A stretch of DNA of 64,000 bases from contig NC_088798.1 in assembly GCF_011386835.1 (NCBI RefSeq), positions 3,348,001 to 3,412,000 of the forward strand, read 5' to 3'. The notes beneath the pieces were generated by a model that searched no databases, was not told the DNA's origin, and saw only the letters and a list, made by a program, of their open reading frames with translations. Positions 63,134 through 64,000 of this stretch are shown here, piece by piece. This DNA comes from Chrysemys picta bellii. Taxonomy: Eukaryota > Chordata > Testudines > Emydidae. The translations under genes were made by a program, and so were the position numbers. Each line of letters begins with the position of its first letter. Within the stretch, counting starts at the first letter, position 1.

Positions 63134-63739
63134 GTTCCTCCCAGGGCTGGCTCTAGGCACCAGCCGACCAAGCACGTGCTTGGGGCAGCACCTCAGAAGG
63201 GGCGGCCAATGTTGGGGTGGCGGGGGGGCGCTCAAGGGGTTTTTTTGTTTTGTTTTGTTTCGGCCGGGCAGTGCAGGGGTGTTTCGGTGACACGGTGCTG
63301 GGGGGGGGGGCTTCGGTGGCGCTGGGGGGAGGCGGCGTGGCGTGGTGGGGTTTGGCCAGCCCAGCACAGCGCAGCATGGCACTCCGGGGGTTTGGCCGGC
63401 CCGGCCCGGCGCTCCGGGGGGGTGGGGGTTTGGCCGGCCCGGCGCAGCACGGCGCTCGGGGGGTTTGGCCGGCCCGGCCCGGCGCTCGGGGGGTTTGGGT
63501 GGTCCGGCGAGCTGCTTTGGGAGGGGTTGGGGGGGCGGGGGTTTGAGCGGCCCGGAGCTCCGGGGATTTGGGCGGCCTGGCGCGGTGCTGGGGGGGAGGG
63601 GGTCGGCAGCCCAGCGTGGCGCAGCGCTGGGGGGGAAGGGGTCAGCGGCGTGGCACTGGGGGAGGGGGTGTTACAGCGGGGCGGCGCTCTTCTTTTTTGC
63701 CTGGGGTGGCAAAAAAGTTAGAGCCGCCCTGGTTCCTCC
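63134..63739. mobile_element. hAT element with intact 8-bp duplication and GC-rich tandem core
   Basis: The GTTCCTCC duplication is at 63134-63141 and 63732-63739. The element 63142-63731 (590 bp) starts CAGGGCTGGCTC and ends GAGCCGCCCTG, an imperfect copy of the terminus at 50600-50853. After a shared left part (CTTGGGGCAGCACCTC) the core is a tandem array with GGTTTGGCCGGCCCGG recurring roughly every 36-40 bp between 63385 and 63500. Frames of 100-180 codons here are products of the array. Confidence 0.93.
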
Positions 63740-64000
63740 AGCCCCAGAATCAGACGCACACACACATTAACAGAGCGCGTCTGAGCGGACCGAGTCGAAC
63801 AGCACTCCCCAGCTGACCCCTTATATGCCCCAGGTTCAGCACGTCCCTATCCCCACTGTCACGTTACAGTTGTTCTGGCAGTAACCCACTGGATGAGCAA
63901 ACCCCACAGGATTTTTGGGCGCTGCAGGGATCTTTAGCTTAGGTACAAGAAGCGTTGCTGCAGAGAGAGAGAAAGAGAGAGAGAGAGGGAAGCAACCATG
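63740..64000. other. Intergenic sequence with an (AG)n tract
   Basis: A short (AC)n tract near 63757-63766 and an interrupted (AG)n microsatellite at 63962-63988. Nothing else recognised. Confidence 0.6.

Overview
The window looks like a piece of a turtle genome (Testudines, probably a cryptodire). The evidence is the repeat content: tRNA-Lys-type tortoise SINEs, CR1 LINEs ending in the TGATTCTAT-type tail, Penelope-like element (PLE) fragments carrying the turtle-typical 'AGACTAACACGGCTGC' tail, several hAT and Tc1/mariner MITEs with intact target-site duplications, and MIR/L2-like relics. No prokaryotic, CRISPR or rRNA signal was seen. The species cannot be named from sequence alone.

Only one host coding exon could be supported. 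It is the first coding exon of a ZSWIM4/5/6-family gene, best matched to ZSWIM5, on the minus strand at 40378..39808, inside a CpG island. Transcription runs towards lower coordinates. Positions 1..39807 are therefore the 5' part of a very long intron 1, and 41.4-64 kb is upstream intergenic DNA. No second exon, and none of the SWIM zinc-finger part of the protein, was found in the remaining 39.8 kb.

Layout: 1-12.5 kb holds intron sequence with scattered SINE, CR1, PLE and MITE copies and an unnamed inverted repeat pair. 12.5-20 kb is AT-rich and repeat-poor. 21.1-23.9 kb is a degraded CR1 LINE broken by two later insertions: a PLE foldback with a 13-bp target duplication and a second CR1 3' end. 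26.26-26.87 kb has two TA-flanked MITEs one base apart. 27-37 kb is AT-rich, nearly repeat-free intron. 37.5-39.76 kb is a purine-rich minisatellite (74-bp unit in its clean part) starting about 50 bp inside the intron. 39.8-40.6 kb is the exon and CpG promoter. 40.5-41.4 kb is a second G-rich tandem array upstream of the start codon. 41.4-64 kb is gene-free sequence dense in mobile elements, including hAT elements with 8-bp duplications, a 5'-truncated PLE with an uninterrupted GIY-YIG endonuclease reading frame, a 1-kb TIR element with a G-rich core, a cluster of inverted tRNA-like SINEs, and MIR relics.

Most long open frames here are artefacts of stop-poor purine/pyrimidine repeats or of retroelements. 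All family names rest on recalled consensus motifs, and no database search was run.
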